Below, one piece after another: positions 42,738-51,983 of a stretch of DNA of 64,000 bases. This stretch comes from Mesorhizobium sp. WSM3859 (lineage in GTDB: Bacteria > Pseudomonadota > Alphaproteobacteria > Rhizobiales > Rhizobiaceae). The stretch's first letter is position 1. Every line of letters begins with the position of its first letter. The DNA is taken from contig NZ_NSGG01000013.1 of the NCBI RefSeq assembly GCF_002295065.1, positions 153,480 to 217,479 of the forward strand, read 5' to 3'. Below the pieces are notes generated by a model. The model searched no databases. It was given only the letters and a program-made list of their open reading frames with translations, and was not told where the DNA came from. A program made the translations under genes and the position numbers.

Positions 42738-43484
42738 TCAGTTGGTGACGTGCGACAGCCGCAGGCCGGCTTCGTCGGGGGCTTCGGCCATGCCTTCCTC
42801 CGCGAAGCGGAACATGTCCTCGAAATCCAGCTCGCGCTCGAAAATGACGCCGCCGACGCTGATCGAAAGCACGTCCTTGTCGCCTTTCGGTGCGAAATAG
42901 ATCTCGCCGACCGCGCCGCGAACGCGTTCGCCGACGTCCTTGGCGTCCTCTTCGCTCGCGCCCGGAAGGAAGACGCCGAACATCGAGGTTCCGAGCCGGC
43001 CGATCAGATCGTCCTTGCGCACCGCGGACCGGATGGCCGATGCGATCAGCCGCAAGGCCTCGTCGCCCCATTCCAGACCGAAGCGCAGGTTGATCGACGC
43101 TAGATGCTCCGGATGGATGACCAGAAAGGCGCCGGAGCGCGGACCAGCCGGTCTCGCCGCTCTCCTGTCGACCATCGATGTGAACACTTTGCCGTTCAGG
43201 CAGCCGGTGAGCTGGTCGTAGGTGCCGGATTTGGTGAGCTCCTGCCGGTAACGACGGATCTCGATCTGTTGCCAGCCGAGTACGGCAAACAGCGGCAGAC
43301 CGATGGCGATCGGCACGATGATGGCCGTGACGGCCCCTCGGGCGAACGGCGTCAGGCTGTCGCTGAAAAGCATCAGGTAGTTCAGCGCGAGCGAAAGAGC
43401 GACGCAGCCGGCGGTGCCAAGCACGGCCAGCAAGATGAGATGCTTCCACGTTTGAGCCGGCGCGGTCGGTGTTTTCGCGGTCAA
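42738..43484 (-). CDS. Membrane protein with a degenerate GGDEF domain
   Basis: The 248-residue protein has two hydrophobic segments (about 14-37 and 46-68) and then a diguanylate-cyclase fold: GTYDQLTGCLNGKVF is the usual DxLTG block. The active-site GGDEF is replaced by RLGTSMFGVF, so cyclase activity is unlikely. I place the start at TTG 43484 because AGGAG lies 8-9 bp upstream; an ATG at 43508 in frame lacks such a site. It may bind GTP or act as a sensor. Confidence 0.75.
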   Translation of the reverse strand: MTAKTPTAPAQTWKHLILLAVLGTAGCVALSLALNYLMLFSDSLTPFARGAVTAIIVPIAIGLPLFAVLGWQQIEIRRYRQELTKSGTYDQLTGCLNGKVFTSMVDRRAARPAGPRSGAFLVIHPEHLASINLRFGLEWGDEALRLIASAIRSAVRKDDLIGRLGTSMFGVFLPGASEEDAKDVGERVRGAVGEIYFAPKGDKDVLSISVGGVIFERELDFEDMFRFAEEGMAEAPDEAGLRLSHVTN

Positions 43485-43753
43485 GGGCCAATCTCCTGTT
43501 CGTCGCATTGGCTTACAGGAGTCCGTTGCAATTTCGGTTTCAGGGAAGCGTACAATTTGATGCAAAATCGGCTTCTTCTCCATGGGAAGCGATGTATCCG
43601 GCCCACGCAGGTGGCCGCGGCCCGCGGCCTGCGCGCTTGATGACCTGCCCGGCAGGAGCAGTCCACGGTTTCTAGAATCGCTCGATCGCTCTGACCATTC
43701 TGCTTTCACGCAATTCCATGACGGAACCTGTAACGGGCTTTCCCGCGATTGCG

Positions 43754-44449
43754 CTATTGCGGCGGGCCGAAAATGCCCATCCTGGCTTCTCTCGCCACCG
43801 CTTCCGCCTTGCCGTAGATGCCGGCGGGAGCGGCCATCGCCCAGCCGTTGGAGACCAGCCAGGCGCCGACATCCTGCTTGCCGAGCGCGCAAGGCGCGGC
43901 GATGGCGAAGCGGTCGGCATCCGACGGCAGCAGGCATTTCAGCGCCCGGCCGCGCAGCCAGGCGTTGAAGGCGGCCCGCGCCCGCTGGCCGCACGGCCAG
44001 GCGGTGTTGTCGAACGTGCAGGTCCTGCCGGGGTCTATGTCGGTCGTCCCGCTGATGGCGACCGTGCGTCCCATGGCCTCGAAGACCGCCGAGGATGTCG
44101 CGACCGGGCGAAAGAGCAGCGTCTCCCGCGGCATCGGTGTTTTCGGTCGCGGCGCGAGCCCGAGCTCGCCGAGCGGAGGGCGCGGCTCGATGCGCTCGAT
44201 CCCGGATGGGTCGAGCGGCGGCGGCGCAATGAGATCCTCGGCGATCTTGCGTGCCGGCTCGCCCGGCCGCGTGTCTCGCACCGGGGCCCAAAAGGCCGGC
44301 TCGCCGGCATCTTGGGCCGGCGTGAACGAAGGCGGGTCGGGCGGCAGCCAGCGCCTGCCCTCGGCGATCAGCAGCATGCCGGCGAGCAGCCCGAGACCAC
44401 CGAGCATCGGCGCCAGCAGCGGGCGGCTGGGCGGCCGCGCCCGGCTCAC
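43754..44449 (-). CDS. Thermonuclease (SNase)-like protein with N-terminal membrane anchor
   Basis: The 231-residue protein has one hydrophobic segment near residues 12-29, then a proline-rich stretch (30-95), then an SNase-like domain with TWPCGQRARAAFNAWLRGR written here as AWPCGQRARAAF, CALGKQDVGAWLVSNGWAMA and YGKAEAVAREARMGIFG. In rhizobia, similar proteins are sometimes annotated next to exopolysaccharide genes (ExoI-like). Nuclease activity is not certain since key arginines could not be aligned by eye. Confidence 0.75.
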   Translation of the reverse strand: MSRARPPSRPLLAPMLGGLGLLAGMLLIAEGRRWLPPDPPSFTPAQDAGEPAFWAPVRDTRPGEPARKIAEDLIAPPPLDPSGIERIEPRPPLGELGLAPRPKTPMPRETLLFRPVATSSAVFEAMGRTVAISGTTDIDPGRTCTFDNTAWPCGQRARAAFNAWLRGRALKCLLPSDADRFAIAAPCALGKQDVGAWLVSNGWAMAAPAGIYGKAEAVAREARMGIFGPPQ

Positions 44450-44657
44450 GCGAAGGCACCCGCGGGATCGTGCCGACAGCCGGTGATGCTGCTCGAGCCC
44501 AGCCCGTTAGCTCCTGTCGACACGGCGCCATCCCGACCGTTGAACCCGTCCACACATTAGACATGAGCGACATTCCTTGAAAAGCAAGGCGTTGCGTTAA
44601 GTCTCGCGCAACCAATGCAACCTAGAATCGGCCATTGGATGTCGAGGGGATGACACG

Positions 44658-45191
44658 ATGCGCAAGCCGGTACTGCTCTTTGCCTTTCCCGCCCTGATGG
44701 TGCTAATGCTGGCGGCGGAGCGGGCGGCAGCGCTGCTTCTCGGCTTTTATCCGGCCAGCCCCGCTGTGTGGCGCGTTTGGCTGGAGTTGCGTCCTTACTC
44801 GACCATGTTCTGGCAGCAGGCGCACCTCTATCTCGGCGGGTCGATGGCCGTCGACGCGGCTATCCTTGTTTTCGCGGCGGGCGCCTGCTGGATGATTTGC
44901 CAGGCAAAAAGGTCGGCCGGTTTCTTTCTGGCCAACCACGCCGCCCTGATCTTTGCCGGCAAGATGATGGCGTTGAGCAGCAATGCGGAAACGGCGAGCA
45001 CCATTGCCGCGTTCGCCATACCGAACGGCTTGCGCTTTTCGCTTATGCTCGACTTCAGCTTTAAGAACAGCCTGGTGCTATGCCTGGGCCTGGCGGCCTG
45101 CGCTTACACTCACGTCGCTTTCCTGCGCGAAGCCAGGGTGCGCGCCGAGGCCCGCGCGGTCCGCATGCTTGCGCTGCAGCGCGATCTGTAA
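44658..45191 (+). CDS. Membrane protein of unknown function
   Basis: The 177-residue protein has four likely transmembrane segments (about 5-28, 60-82, 88-108, 130-150) and a basic C-terminus (REARVRAEARAVRM). No family was recognised. It stands alone on the plus strand between minus-strand genes; 208 bp upstream are free for a promoter. Confidence 0.7.
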   Translation: MRKPVLLFAFPALMVLMLAAERAAALLLGFYPASPAVWRVWLELRPYSTMFWQQAHLYLGGSMAVDAAILVFAAGACWMICQAKRSAGFFLANHAALIFAGKMMALSSNAETASTIAAFAIPNGLRFSLMLDFSFKNSLVLCLGLAACAYTHVAFLREARVRAEARAVRMLALQRDL

Positions 45192-45218
45192 CCGGCCGGT
45201 CCAGCTCGGGCCGCGCTC

Positions 45219-45779
45219 TCAGTTGATCTTCTTGTAATAGACCTTGCCGTCCGGCTGCTGGATGCGCTGGTAGGATGGGTTGGGACCCGGAGGCGCGACC
45301 TTTCGCTTGAACGAAGGCTGCGTGTAGGCAGGATCTGCGCCGCTTTCATCGGCCGCCGACGCATCCGCCACCGTGGTGTTGTCGAGCATGGCCGGCTCGG
45401 GCGCGCTGGCCGCCGGCTCGCTGACCGCGACGGGCTGGCCTTGCTCCAGCTTGGCGATATTGCCGTTGATCTGGCCGAAATTCGCCTGCAGCTGGCGGTC
45501 CAGCGTCTCGAACCGGCTCTGGAAACCGTTGTTGACGGTGTCGATGCGGGTGCCGATCCGCTGCTCGAACTGGCCGAGCTGTTCCAGCCGCGCCTCAATC
45601 GTCTTGAGGTCGTTGACGCCGCGATAGAGATAGACGGCGGCCGTCACGTTGACGGCGGTGACAAGCAACGCGCCGACGGCGACGACGCCGATCAGCCTGG
45701 CCCGGCTAGGCTTTCCCGGAGCGTGTTCCCGTTGACCGAGTTCGATTGCCGGAACGTCCGGCTCGCTGATCATCGTCAT
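45219..45779 (-). CDS. Single-pass membrane protein with a coiled-coil stretch
   Basis: The 186-residue protein has one hydrophobic segment (about 31-52), then EARLEQLGQFEQRIGTRID and nearby heptad-like residues (60-110), a variable alanine-rich linker, and a C-terminal segment PSYQRIQQPDGKVYYKKIN. No family was recognised. The start overlaps the L,D-transpeptidase stop by 4 bp, suggesting a shared role at the cell envelope. Confidence 0.7.
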   Translation of the reverse strand: MTMISEPDVPAIELGQREHAPGKPSRARLIGVVAVGALLVTAVNVTAAVYLYRGVNDLKTIEARLEQLGQFEQRIGTRIDTVNNGFQSRFETLDRQLQANFGQINGNIAKLEQGQPVAVSEPAASAPEPAMLDNTTVADASAADESGADPAYTQPSFKRKVAPPGPNPSYQRIQQPDGKVYYKKIN

Positions 45780-46357
45780 TCAACCACCACCTTTGCGCCC
45801 ACCGCGACGCGCTTGAAGAGATCGATCACATCGGTGTTCGTCAGCCGGAAACATCCGGACGTGCCGTCGAAACCGACGCCCTTGGGATCGTTGGTGCCAT
45901 GGATGCGATAGAGCGTGTCGCGCCCGTCCCGCGAAAGATAAAGCGCCCTGGCGCCGAGCGGATTGTAGGGGCCGGCCGGCACCATGGCCGGCAGTTCCGG
46001 CCGGCGCGCGCGCATTTCCTTGGGCGGGCGCCATTCCGGCCATTCGGTCTTCGACGCGACCTTGACCGTTCCGGTCCAGCCGAAGCCGTCGCGGCCGACG
46101 CTGATCTGGTAGCGCAGCGCCTTGCCCGGTACGGTCACCAGGTAAAGCGCCTTCTCGTTCTTGCGGATGACGATGGTGCCCGGCTGTTCGCTCGTCTGGA
46201 AGGCGACCGCCCTGCGCAGGCTGGGACCCATGGCGGGCAGCGGCGGCAGGCCCGATGCGGCCTGCGCAAAATCGCAGGCCGACGTCGACGCCATGCCGAT
46301 CAGGCAGGCAGCCGCGAGGCGCGCGATCACGCGCCGCTTCGAGCTAGCGCTGGGCAT
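45776..46357 (-). CDS. L,D-transpeptidase (YkuD family)
   Basis: The 193-residue protein has a signal peptide ending near FAQA and a YkuD domain with IHGTNDPKGVGFDGTSGCFRL, the H-X...S-X-G-C-X-R active site with the catalytic cysteine at about residue 170. Such enzymes crosslink peptidoglycan or attach proteins to it in the periplasm. The start lies 14 bp inside the end of cpaE. Confidence 0.9.
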   Translation of the reverse strand: MPSASSKRRVIARLAAACLIGMASTSACDFAQAASGLPPLPAMGPSLRRAVAFQTSEQPGTIVIRKNEKALYLVTVPGKALRYQISVGRDGFGWTGTVKVASKTEWPEWRPPKEMRARRPELPAMVPAGPYNPLGARALYLSRDGRDTLYRIHGTNDPKGVGFDGTSGCFRLTNTDVIDLFKRVAVGAKVVVE

Positions 46358-47513
46358 TGTCCAGCCGCTCCTTGAACATCGCCTTCAGATCCTTGTTGAA
46401 GCGAGCGCGCTTGTCCACCTCGGAAGGCAGGATGGCGCGATTCAGTGCGTCGGCCAAGAGCGCGTTGTCCAGCGCCAGCGACTTGATGTGCGGCGCCTTG
46501 AAGATCTTCTCCAGCTCGCTGCGCGAGAAGTGGTTGCCGAACCATTTGCGCTTGTGCTTGTTGGCGACCAGCGTGATGCTGACCTTGTTGCCGCGCAATT
46601 CACGGATCTTCTTGTAGAGCCGCTTGCCTTGCCTGAGCGAGGCGACGTTGAGCTCGAAGACGATGAAGATCTCGTCGCTCGTGCGCAGCACCGAATCGTG
46701 CCACGGCGTCTCGATGTTGGGCAGGTCGATGACAATGTCGTCGAAGCGGTAGGCGACGAGGTCGAGCAGCCGGAACACGAAGTCGGAACCGTGCGGCTCG
46801 AACGGCAGCTGCGGCCGCTCGAAGGAATAGAGCGTGAGGCCGGACGGCCGCGACAGCTTGATGACGTCCATCAGCTCGACATCGAGCCGGTCCGGCTGGC
46901 CGATGATGCTGGTCAGGTCGAACTGGTTGAACTGGTTGAGATAGGCGCCGCAATTGGCGCTCTGGAAGTCGAGGTCGATGAGGCAGGTCGAGGCGGCCCG
47001 CTCGGTCGACTTCGAGGCCAGATGCTCCGCCGCCGAGATCGCCAGCGTGGTGGCGCCGGCGCCGCCGCTCGCGGCGATGAAAGTGATGATGCGGCTCTTG
47101 GTGCCCTGGTTGCCGGTGTCGTGGAAGGTGACGGCGTTGAGCAGCTCCTTGGCGTCGAGCGGCTTATGCAGCCAGTCGGAGGCGTTCATGCGCACTAGAA
47201 CGCGCGTCTGCTCGGAGGTGAGCTCGTCGGAAATCGCAATCAGCGGCACCGAGGCCCACTTTGATCGCGCTTCGACGACGCCGGGCTGGCCGAGCAGCTC
47301 GCCATTGCCGAGATCGAGGATGATGATGCCGGGACGGCTGTCGACCGGCGGCCCTTTCAGGAACTCCGCCGCCTCCGAGATCTTGACGTCATAGATCGCC
47401 AGCGCGTCGAGCCTTGTCGTGACGTCGCGCTTGAAATTCGGATCGGACGAAAACAGCGCCACCTGCTTTCGCTTGGTCGGAAGAACTCTGGTGTCGATGG
47501 CGTTCATGGCCAT
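46344..47513 (-). CDS. cpaE: CpaE/TadZ pilus assembly ATPase-like protein
   Basis: The 389-residue protein has an N-terminal receiver-like domain (QVALFSSDPNFKRDV to SDWLHKPLDAKELLNAV, residues 17-127) and a MinD-like ATPase domain with a deviant loop IAASGGAGATTLAISAAEHL and LIDLDFQSANCGAYL. CpaE/TadZ sets the polar site for Tad pilus assembly. The phosphoacceptor region of the receiver is divergent, as in other CpaE proteins. Confidence 0.93.
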   Translation of the reverse strand: MAMNAIDTRVLPTKRKQVALFSSDPNFKRDVTTRLDALAIYDVKISEAAEFLKGPPVDSRPGIIILDLGNGELLGQPGVVEARSKWASVPLIAISDELTSEQTRVLVRMNASDWLHKPLDAKELLNAVTFHDTGNQGTKSRIITFIAASGGAGATTLAISAAEHLASKSTERAASTCLIDLDFQSANCGAYLNQFNQFDLTSIIGQPDRLDVELMDVIKLSRPSGLTLYSFERPQLPFEPHGSDFVFRLLDLVAYRFDDIVIDLPNIETPWHDSVLRTSDEIFIVFELNVASLRQGKRLYKKIRELRGNKVSITLVANKHKRKWFGNHFSRSELEKIFKAPHIKSLALDNALLADALNRAILPSEVDKRARFNKDLKAMFKERLDNAQR

Positions 47514-48139
47514 GTGCTCTTCATGTCTTCGCCCGTGACCGTGCTCAGCATGGAGGGCATGGTGATGGTGTTGAACCCGAGCAATCCGCCCAGGAAGAAG
47601 AACTGGAATTGATGATTGACGATGCTGACGGTGACGGTCGGAACGGGCCCGCCGGGCCGCGTCCAGTAGCCAAGGCCCGAGGCCTGATACTGGATCCGGA
47701 CCTGGGACTTTGTCAGAATCGGCAGGTATGAATGCATTCCAGCCCGGCCGCCGCCGCCGTTGAAAATAAAGTCAAAGGCGGCCTGACTTGCGGTCAGACT
47801 CTGGCACGTAGCGCCCGTTCCGCAGGAACATGAGACTGCTCCCGCCGCGTTGGCCGTGCAGATGTAGTTGTACGTGTTGGCTGGAACCGCTTTGCCGACA
47901 TCCAACGAGTTGCTGGGCGTTTTTGCCTCGAGCGCAAGCCCGCTGGCGACTGGAGACGAAATCTGCGCCAGCCTTGCACCGGCTTGGACTGCCTTGTCGG
48001 CCGCATTCCACTGATAGAAGGCATAGCCGAAGTCCACGAAGCCGAGCAGGAGGGTCAGCAGCAGCGGCATGACTATCGCTGCTTCGACCATCGCGGCACC
48101 GGACTCTGCCGCCCAGAACTTGTTGCGCGGTTTCACCAT
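47504..48139 (-). CDS. TadE-like minor pseudopilin (second copy)
   Basis: The 211-residue protein starts ESGAAMVEAAIVMPLLLTLL (residues 12-31), the TadE segment with prepilin-type glycine and glutamate, followed by GFVDFGYAFYQW. It has an internal cysteine cluster (SCSCGTG, ATC). ATG 48139 overlaps the end of the previous gene by 7 bp. Its 3' end overlaps cpaE by 10 bp. Confidence 0.88.
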   Translation of the reverse strand: MVKPRNKFWAAESGAAMVEAAIVMPLLLTLLLGFVDFGYAFYQWNAADKAVQAGARLAQISSPVASGLALEAKTPSNSLDVGKAVPANTYNYICTANAAGAVSCSCGTGATCQSLTASQAAFDFIFNGGGGRAGMHSYLPILTKSQVRIQYQASGLGYWTRPGGPVPTVTVSIVNHQFQFFFLGGLLGFNTITMPSMLSTVTGEDMKSTWP

Positions 48140-48630
48140 CCGAAGATACGCTCCTGATGGACAACGGTCAGGTTGAGTTGAGGAAAGCCGAGATAGGACC
48201 ACAGCCCGAGATTTGCATACGGAAATGTCGTGCTGACCTGCGCGACCTCGACGTTGGTGGTGGGGCTGAGATAGAGCTCGGTGCCGGTAGCGGGATCGGT
48301 CGCTGGAATGGATAATGACTTGGTGATGGTAACCTGGCCGGTGGTCCATCCTGGAACTCTTGCGCTGCCGCCGGTTATGGCGCCATTCACGGCAAGATTT
48401 GTTGCGTATCCGGAGCAAGTGTTCCAATCGCTGCTGCAGCGCGCCATGTAGCGGGCCGCGTCCTTGACGCCGGCATCGAGGAGCATGCGCGTATTCAGGA
48501 TATTCGAAAATTCGAAGACGCCGGCCGACAACAGCAACACGAAAGGCGTCACAAGGGTCATCTCGACCAGGATGGCCCCGTCGTCGTCGCGCGTGAAACG
48601 GCGGATGATTTGTTTGAGCGGGGTCAACAT
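48133..48630 (-). CDS. TadE-like minor pseudopilin (first copy)
   Basis: The 165-residue protein has RDDDGAILVEMTLVTPFVLL near residue 14, the TadE-type processing and hydrophobic segment, then LEFSN-like EFSNILNTRMLLDAGVKDAARY. ATG 48630 is 4 bp after the tadG stop. TadE proteins are cleaved by the CpaA peptidase and incorporated into or needed for the Flp pilus. Confidence 0.88.
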   Translation of the reverse strand: MLTPLKQIIRRFTRDDDGAILVEMTLVTPFVLLLSAGVFEFSNILNTRMLLDAGVKDAARYMARCSSDWNTCSGYATNLAVNGAITGGSARVPGWTTGQVTITKSLSIPATDPATGTELYLSPTTNVEVAQVSTTFPYANLGLWSYLGFPQLNLTVVHQERIFGW

Positions 48631-48634
48631 GGCT

Positions 48635-50137
48635 TTACCGGTAGAGCTGCGCTTCGTTCCGAAACGCCTTGTCGACAAGAGTGTTGTTGGCAAATGCGCC
48701 GTCGACATCGACGATCTCCAGGCTGATCGGTTTCTCGCCGGCTGATGGGTCTTCGGGGTCCTTGGTGTTGTCCTGCTTCTGAACCGGAGTATTGATGAAC
48801 ACGCTGACATAACCGTCCGGCTTCAATTGGGTATGGCCATTGATCTTTGCCTGGTTCGCTATGCAGTTGACGATTGCCATGTTGAGCCGACGGCGGTCAG
48901 GGTCGGGCGTCGGTGTGGCACCCTTGAAGCAAGAAGGCGTTCCGGTTTCCTTCGTCGGCGCCTTCGATTTGTCACCGACAAGCCCGTTGGCGATCTCGTA
49001 TTTGTAGACGTCAAAACGTGACGCTGGAGCGGTCTTGGAGCCGGTCGGGTTTGTGGCGCTCGGGACATTTGGATAAGCCGTCCCATGGTTGATCAGCCAG
49101 TAATTGCTCCAGAAGTTCTGGGCGGTGATGGGGTCTGACATACCCTTGGAGTCATTGTAGTTTGTGCCTGGAGGAAGGGGTAGCGCCGTCCCGTCGGTCA
49201 CCGGATCGTATTTGCTGCAGCCGGTCTTCTGGCCCTTCCGAACGTTGCTCGCCGGACGATAATTGGAGTCCCTATCATACTTGTTCAGCGAGCCGCTGTA
49301 GAGGTCGAACCGGACATTGAGGCCGGTGTTGACCTGGCCAAGGGTGACGCCGGTCTTCGTGGTGAGCGCATTTCGGTTGTAGCAGACGCCTGACGTGCCC
49401 ATGGCGATAGCATCGCGCAACGAACTCAGATTGTTATCGATCAGTCCAAAATTGCCGGGGCCTGGATTGGAATCGACTTTGAGGATGCGGAACTCCCGGC
49501 CATAGGTATCGCCGGAGGCAAAGGCTTGCTGGATCGTCTTGCTGGTTGCCGGCGTCGTCGTCTCGAACGGGTTGCACATGAACAGCGGCACGGTTTCGCA
49601 GATCGACTGGACGAAACCGGCCACAGCCTGCGGTCGGATATCGAAACCGCCATTGCCGCTGGTAAAGCTTACAGGGAAGAAGCTTTCGAACGTGCCGCCG
49701 CTCGAGGCGTTCAAGGTGACGACGACCAAGCTGACTGCTGTCGGATCGGTGCTCGCCCAGGTAACGCCGTTGGCGTCGACACCGTTGGCCCCGAGACCCG
49801 TGTCATCGCTGGCAGGGATCCCGGTCAGATAGGCCACGGTGATGTCGGCGCGCGCTATCTGGTGGAGGCCATCCGTTGAAAAGAGCGTTCTGTTGGCGAC
49901 CAGGTTATTGATGGCGTTGTTGGCGCGCGTGATGCTGTCCGCTCTTCCATCGAGTTCCGCCGCGCCGGCCAGCGCAAGCGCGTCGACACCTTTTTGCAGA
50001 TCGCTGTGCAGCCCGCTCGCGCGGCTCATGTCGATCGCCAGCAATGCAAAGCCGACCAGAACCGGCAGCATAACGGAAACGAGGATCATCGCGATGCCGC
50101 GCTGATCGTTCCAGAATTCACGAATGGTCCCCAACAT
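48635..50137 (-). CDS. TadG-like pilus protein
   Basis: The 500-residue protein has an N-terminal Tad segment, FWNDQRGIAMILVSVMLPV, a hydrophobic helix, and DMSRASGLHSDLQKGVDALALAGAAEL, typical of TadG/Flp-like pseudopilins with von Willebrand-like bodies. The large middle is surface-like, with few conserved residues. ATG 50137 is used; a nearby in-frame ATG at 50152 would add five residues. Confidence 0.9.
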   Translation of the reverse strand: MLGTIREFWNDQRGIAMILVSVMLPVLVGFALLAIDMSRASGLHSDLQKGVDALALAGAAELDGRADSITRANNAINNLVANRTLFSTDGLHQIARADITVAYLTGIPASDDTGLGANGVDANGVTWASTDPTAVSLVVVTLNASSGGTFESFFPVSFTSGNGGFDIRPQAVAGFVQSICETVPLFMCNPFETTTPATSKTIQQAFASGDTYGREFRILKVDSNPGPGNFGLIDNNLSSLRDAIAMGTSGVCYNRNALTTKTGVTLGQVNTGLNVRFDLYSGSLNKYDRDSNYRPASNVRKGQKTGCSKYDPVTDGTALPLPPGTNYNDSKGMSDPITAQNFWSNYWLINHGTAYPNVPSATNPTGSKTAPASRFDVYKYEIANGLVGDKSKAPTKETGTPSCFKGATPTPDPDRRRLNMAIVNCIANQAKINGHTQLKPDGYVSVFINTPVQKQDNTKDPEDPSAGEKPISLEIVDVDGAFANNTLVDKAFRNEAQLYR

Positions 50138-50197
50138 GGCCCTACTCTCCATTCGTGTCGGGTGTCCTCGCGCGCCCGACGCGCCGCATCCTTCTCT

Positions 50198-50500
50198 TTA
50201 GTTTACCCCGCTGGTTGCGCTCGACGGCCCGACATTGACTGTCATGTTCGTCGTCGGCGCGGACCCGCCTGGGGGCAGCTTGTATTTCTGAACGACGCCG
50301 ACGGAACGTGCGCCATCGCCCTCGATCTTCGTGTTGTTGGAAGCCGGGTTGTACGGATCGACCGTCTGCAGCAGCTGGTTGGCCTTCTGCGAGTCGCCGG
50401 AAGCCAGCGTCATCGTGTCGTAATTGTGCAGATAGTCGGCCGCGCAACCCGCGAGTAGGCTGGTGCCGAGAAGAACGAGCAGGAGCTTATTTCTTGACAT
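50198..50500 (-). CDS. Small lipoprotein in the Tad locus, at the CpaD position
   Basis: The 100-residue protein begins NKLLLVLLGTSLLAGCAADYL, with the lipobox LAGC, so it is an outer-membrane or inner-membrane lipoprotein after cleavage. The rest is polar (NTKIEGDGARSVGVVQKYKLPP). It occupies the place of the usual lipoprotein CpaD after the secretin gene, but is less than half of CpaD's normal length. ATG 50500 lies 14 bp inside the cpaC end. Confidence 0.75.
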   Translation of the reverse strand: MSRNKLLLVLLGTSLLAGCAADYLHNYDTMTLASGDSQKANQLLQTVDPYNPASNNTKIEGDGARSVGVVQKYKLPPGGSAPTTNMTVNVGPSSATSGVN

Positions 50501-51932
50501 AGACCAGCTTGTCCTTCGATTTGACATCCAGCATGTGGCCATAGGGGCCGGTGACGCCGTCGCCATGCTCGTACATGCGAATCATGTCCTTGTTGACCTC
50601 GAGCTGGCCGAGCAGCATGAGCTCCGGATCGTTGGCCGGCTTCGTCTTGTCGAAAGGTGTCGCCAGTTGTTCGCCAGGCTTCACCGGCCGCACCAGATGT
50701 GGTGTCACGATGACAACCAGTTCAGTCTCTTCCTTCTGGGTGCTCGAATTGCGGAACAGTGCTCCCACGATCGGCACCTGGCCAAGCCAGGGCACCTGGT
50801 CTTGCTGTATTGTGTTCTTGCTCGAAAGCAGGCCGCCCACGGCGAAGCTCTGGCCGTCGCGCAGGTCGACCACGGTCGACAGCTTGCGATTGGTGAAAAT
50901 CGGGTCGCCTGCAGTTGTGAAGCCGTTCAAGTCACTCACTTCCGGCGCCAGCTTCATGTGGATCTTACCGTCGTCCAGCACCACCGGCGTGAAGTTCAGA
51001 TTGACGCCGAATTGCTTGAATACGATCTCGACCTCTCCCTGTGCATTGACGCTGCGCACCGGCACTTCGCCACCGGCATTGAAGCTCGCCGTCTCACCGG
51101 AAACCGTGGTGAGGTTCGGTTCGGCGAGCGTACGCACGACGCCCTTTGCCTCCAACGCCTCGATGATCAGATCAACCTTAAGGTTGTTGTCGATGACGCG
51201 GGTGATGAGAGCGGCGAACGGGTTTGAACCAGACAGAAGCCCACTTAGAAGATTGCCCGGCCCGAGGACGATATTATCCTTATCGACTGCCGCATCGCCC
51301 GTACCGGTTCGAGTCGTGCCTCGGCTATTCGTGCTCCTGATCGACACCCCAAGATCGCGGCCAGCATTGCGCTTGGCCTCGAGAATGCGCACCGACAGAT
51401 TGACCTGCTCGCTGTCGTCGATCGTCACGGCGTTAATGATGGCGTCGGGTCCATATTGCTGGGTGACCTCGACGATGGATGCCAGCGTCGCGGCGTCCTT
51501 GACGTGGCCGCTCAGCCGAATCTTACCGTTGATCGAACCGATCTCGATGCGCGCCTTCGGCGCCACCTGGCGAATGGCCACCGCCATGTCGCTGACATCC
51601 TGGCCCACCTCGATCTGGATGGCGCCGAGCGAACGCTTGTCTTCAGAAAACAGATTGACCGTGGTGGTGCCGACGCTCTTGCCGATGATATACAGCGTCT
51701 TGTCGGTCATCGGCTGCGCGTCGGCGATCTTCTCGTCGCCGACCACGATATCGCCCAAAGTGGCGTTCACCTGGATCGTGGCGGATTGGGAAACGGGCAC
51801 GAAGACGCGGTGCAGCGAGGGGCTCGACACGTCGATGAAGCGGTCAGCCGCGGCAGCCGGCGCCGCAGAGATCGCTGACACCCCCACTATGGATAGCGCC
51901 GCCGCCGCTATCCTGAACCAAAATCCCTGCAT
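50487..51932 (-). CDS. cpaC: Tad pilus secretin CpaC (RcpA)
   Basis: The 481-residue protein has a signal peptide ending SAAPAAAA, an N-terminal pilus-secretin domain (HRVFVPVSQSATIQVNATLG, QPMTDKTLYIIGKSVGTTTV), a BON-like part and a secretin core with VPWLGQVPIVGALFRN and ETELVVIVTPHLVRPV. It is the outer-membrane channel for the Flp pilus. ATG 51932 has GGAGA at 6 bp. Confidence 0.94.
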   Translation of the reverse strand: MQGFWFRIAAAALSIVGVSAISAAPAAAADRFIDVSSPSLHRVFVPVSQSATIQVNATLGDIVVGDEKIADAQPMTDKTLYIIGKSVGTTTVNLFSEDKRSLGAIQIEVGQDVSDMAVAIRQVAPKARIEIGSINGKIRLSGHVKDAATLASIVEVTQQYGPDAIINAVTIDDSEQVNLSVRILEAKRNAGRDLGVSIRSTNSRGTTRTGTGDAAVDKDNIVLGPGNLLSGLLSGSNPFAALITRVIDNNLKVDLIIEALEAKGVVRTLAEPNLTTVSGETASFNAGGEVPVRSVNAQGEVEIVFKQFGVNLNFTPVVLDDGKIHMKLAPEVSDLNGFTTAGDPIFTNRKLSTVVDLRDGQSFAVGGLLSSKNTIQQDQVPWLGQVPIVGALFRNSSTQKEETELVVIVTPHLVRPVKPGEQLATPFDKTKPANDPELMLLGQLEVNKDMIRMYEHGDGVTGPYGHMLDVKSKDKLVYVKK

Positions 51933-51983
51933 TCCCCGTCTCCCCAATTTGCTGCTTGTGGCAGCCCGCCGCGCCGACTTTCG

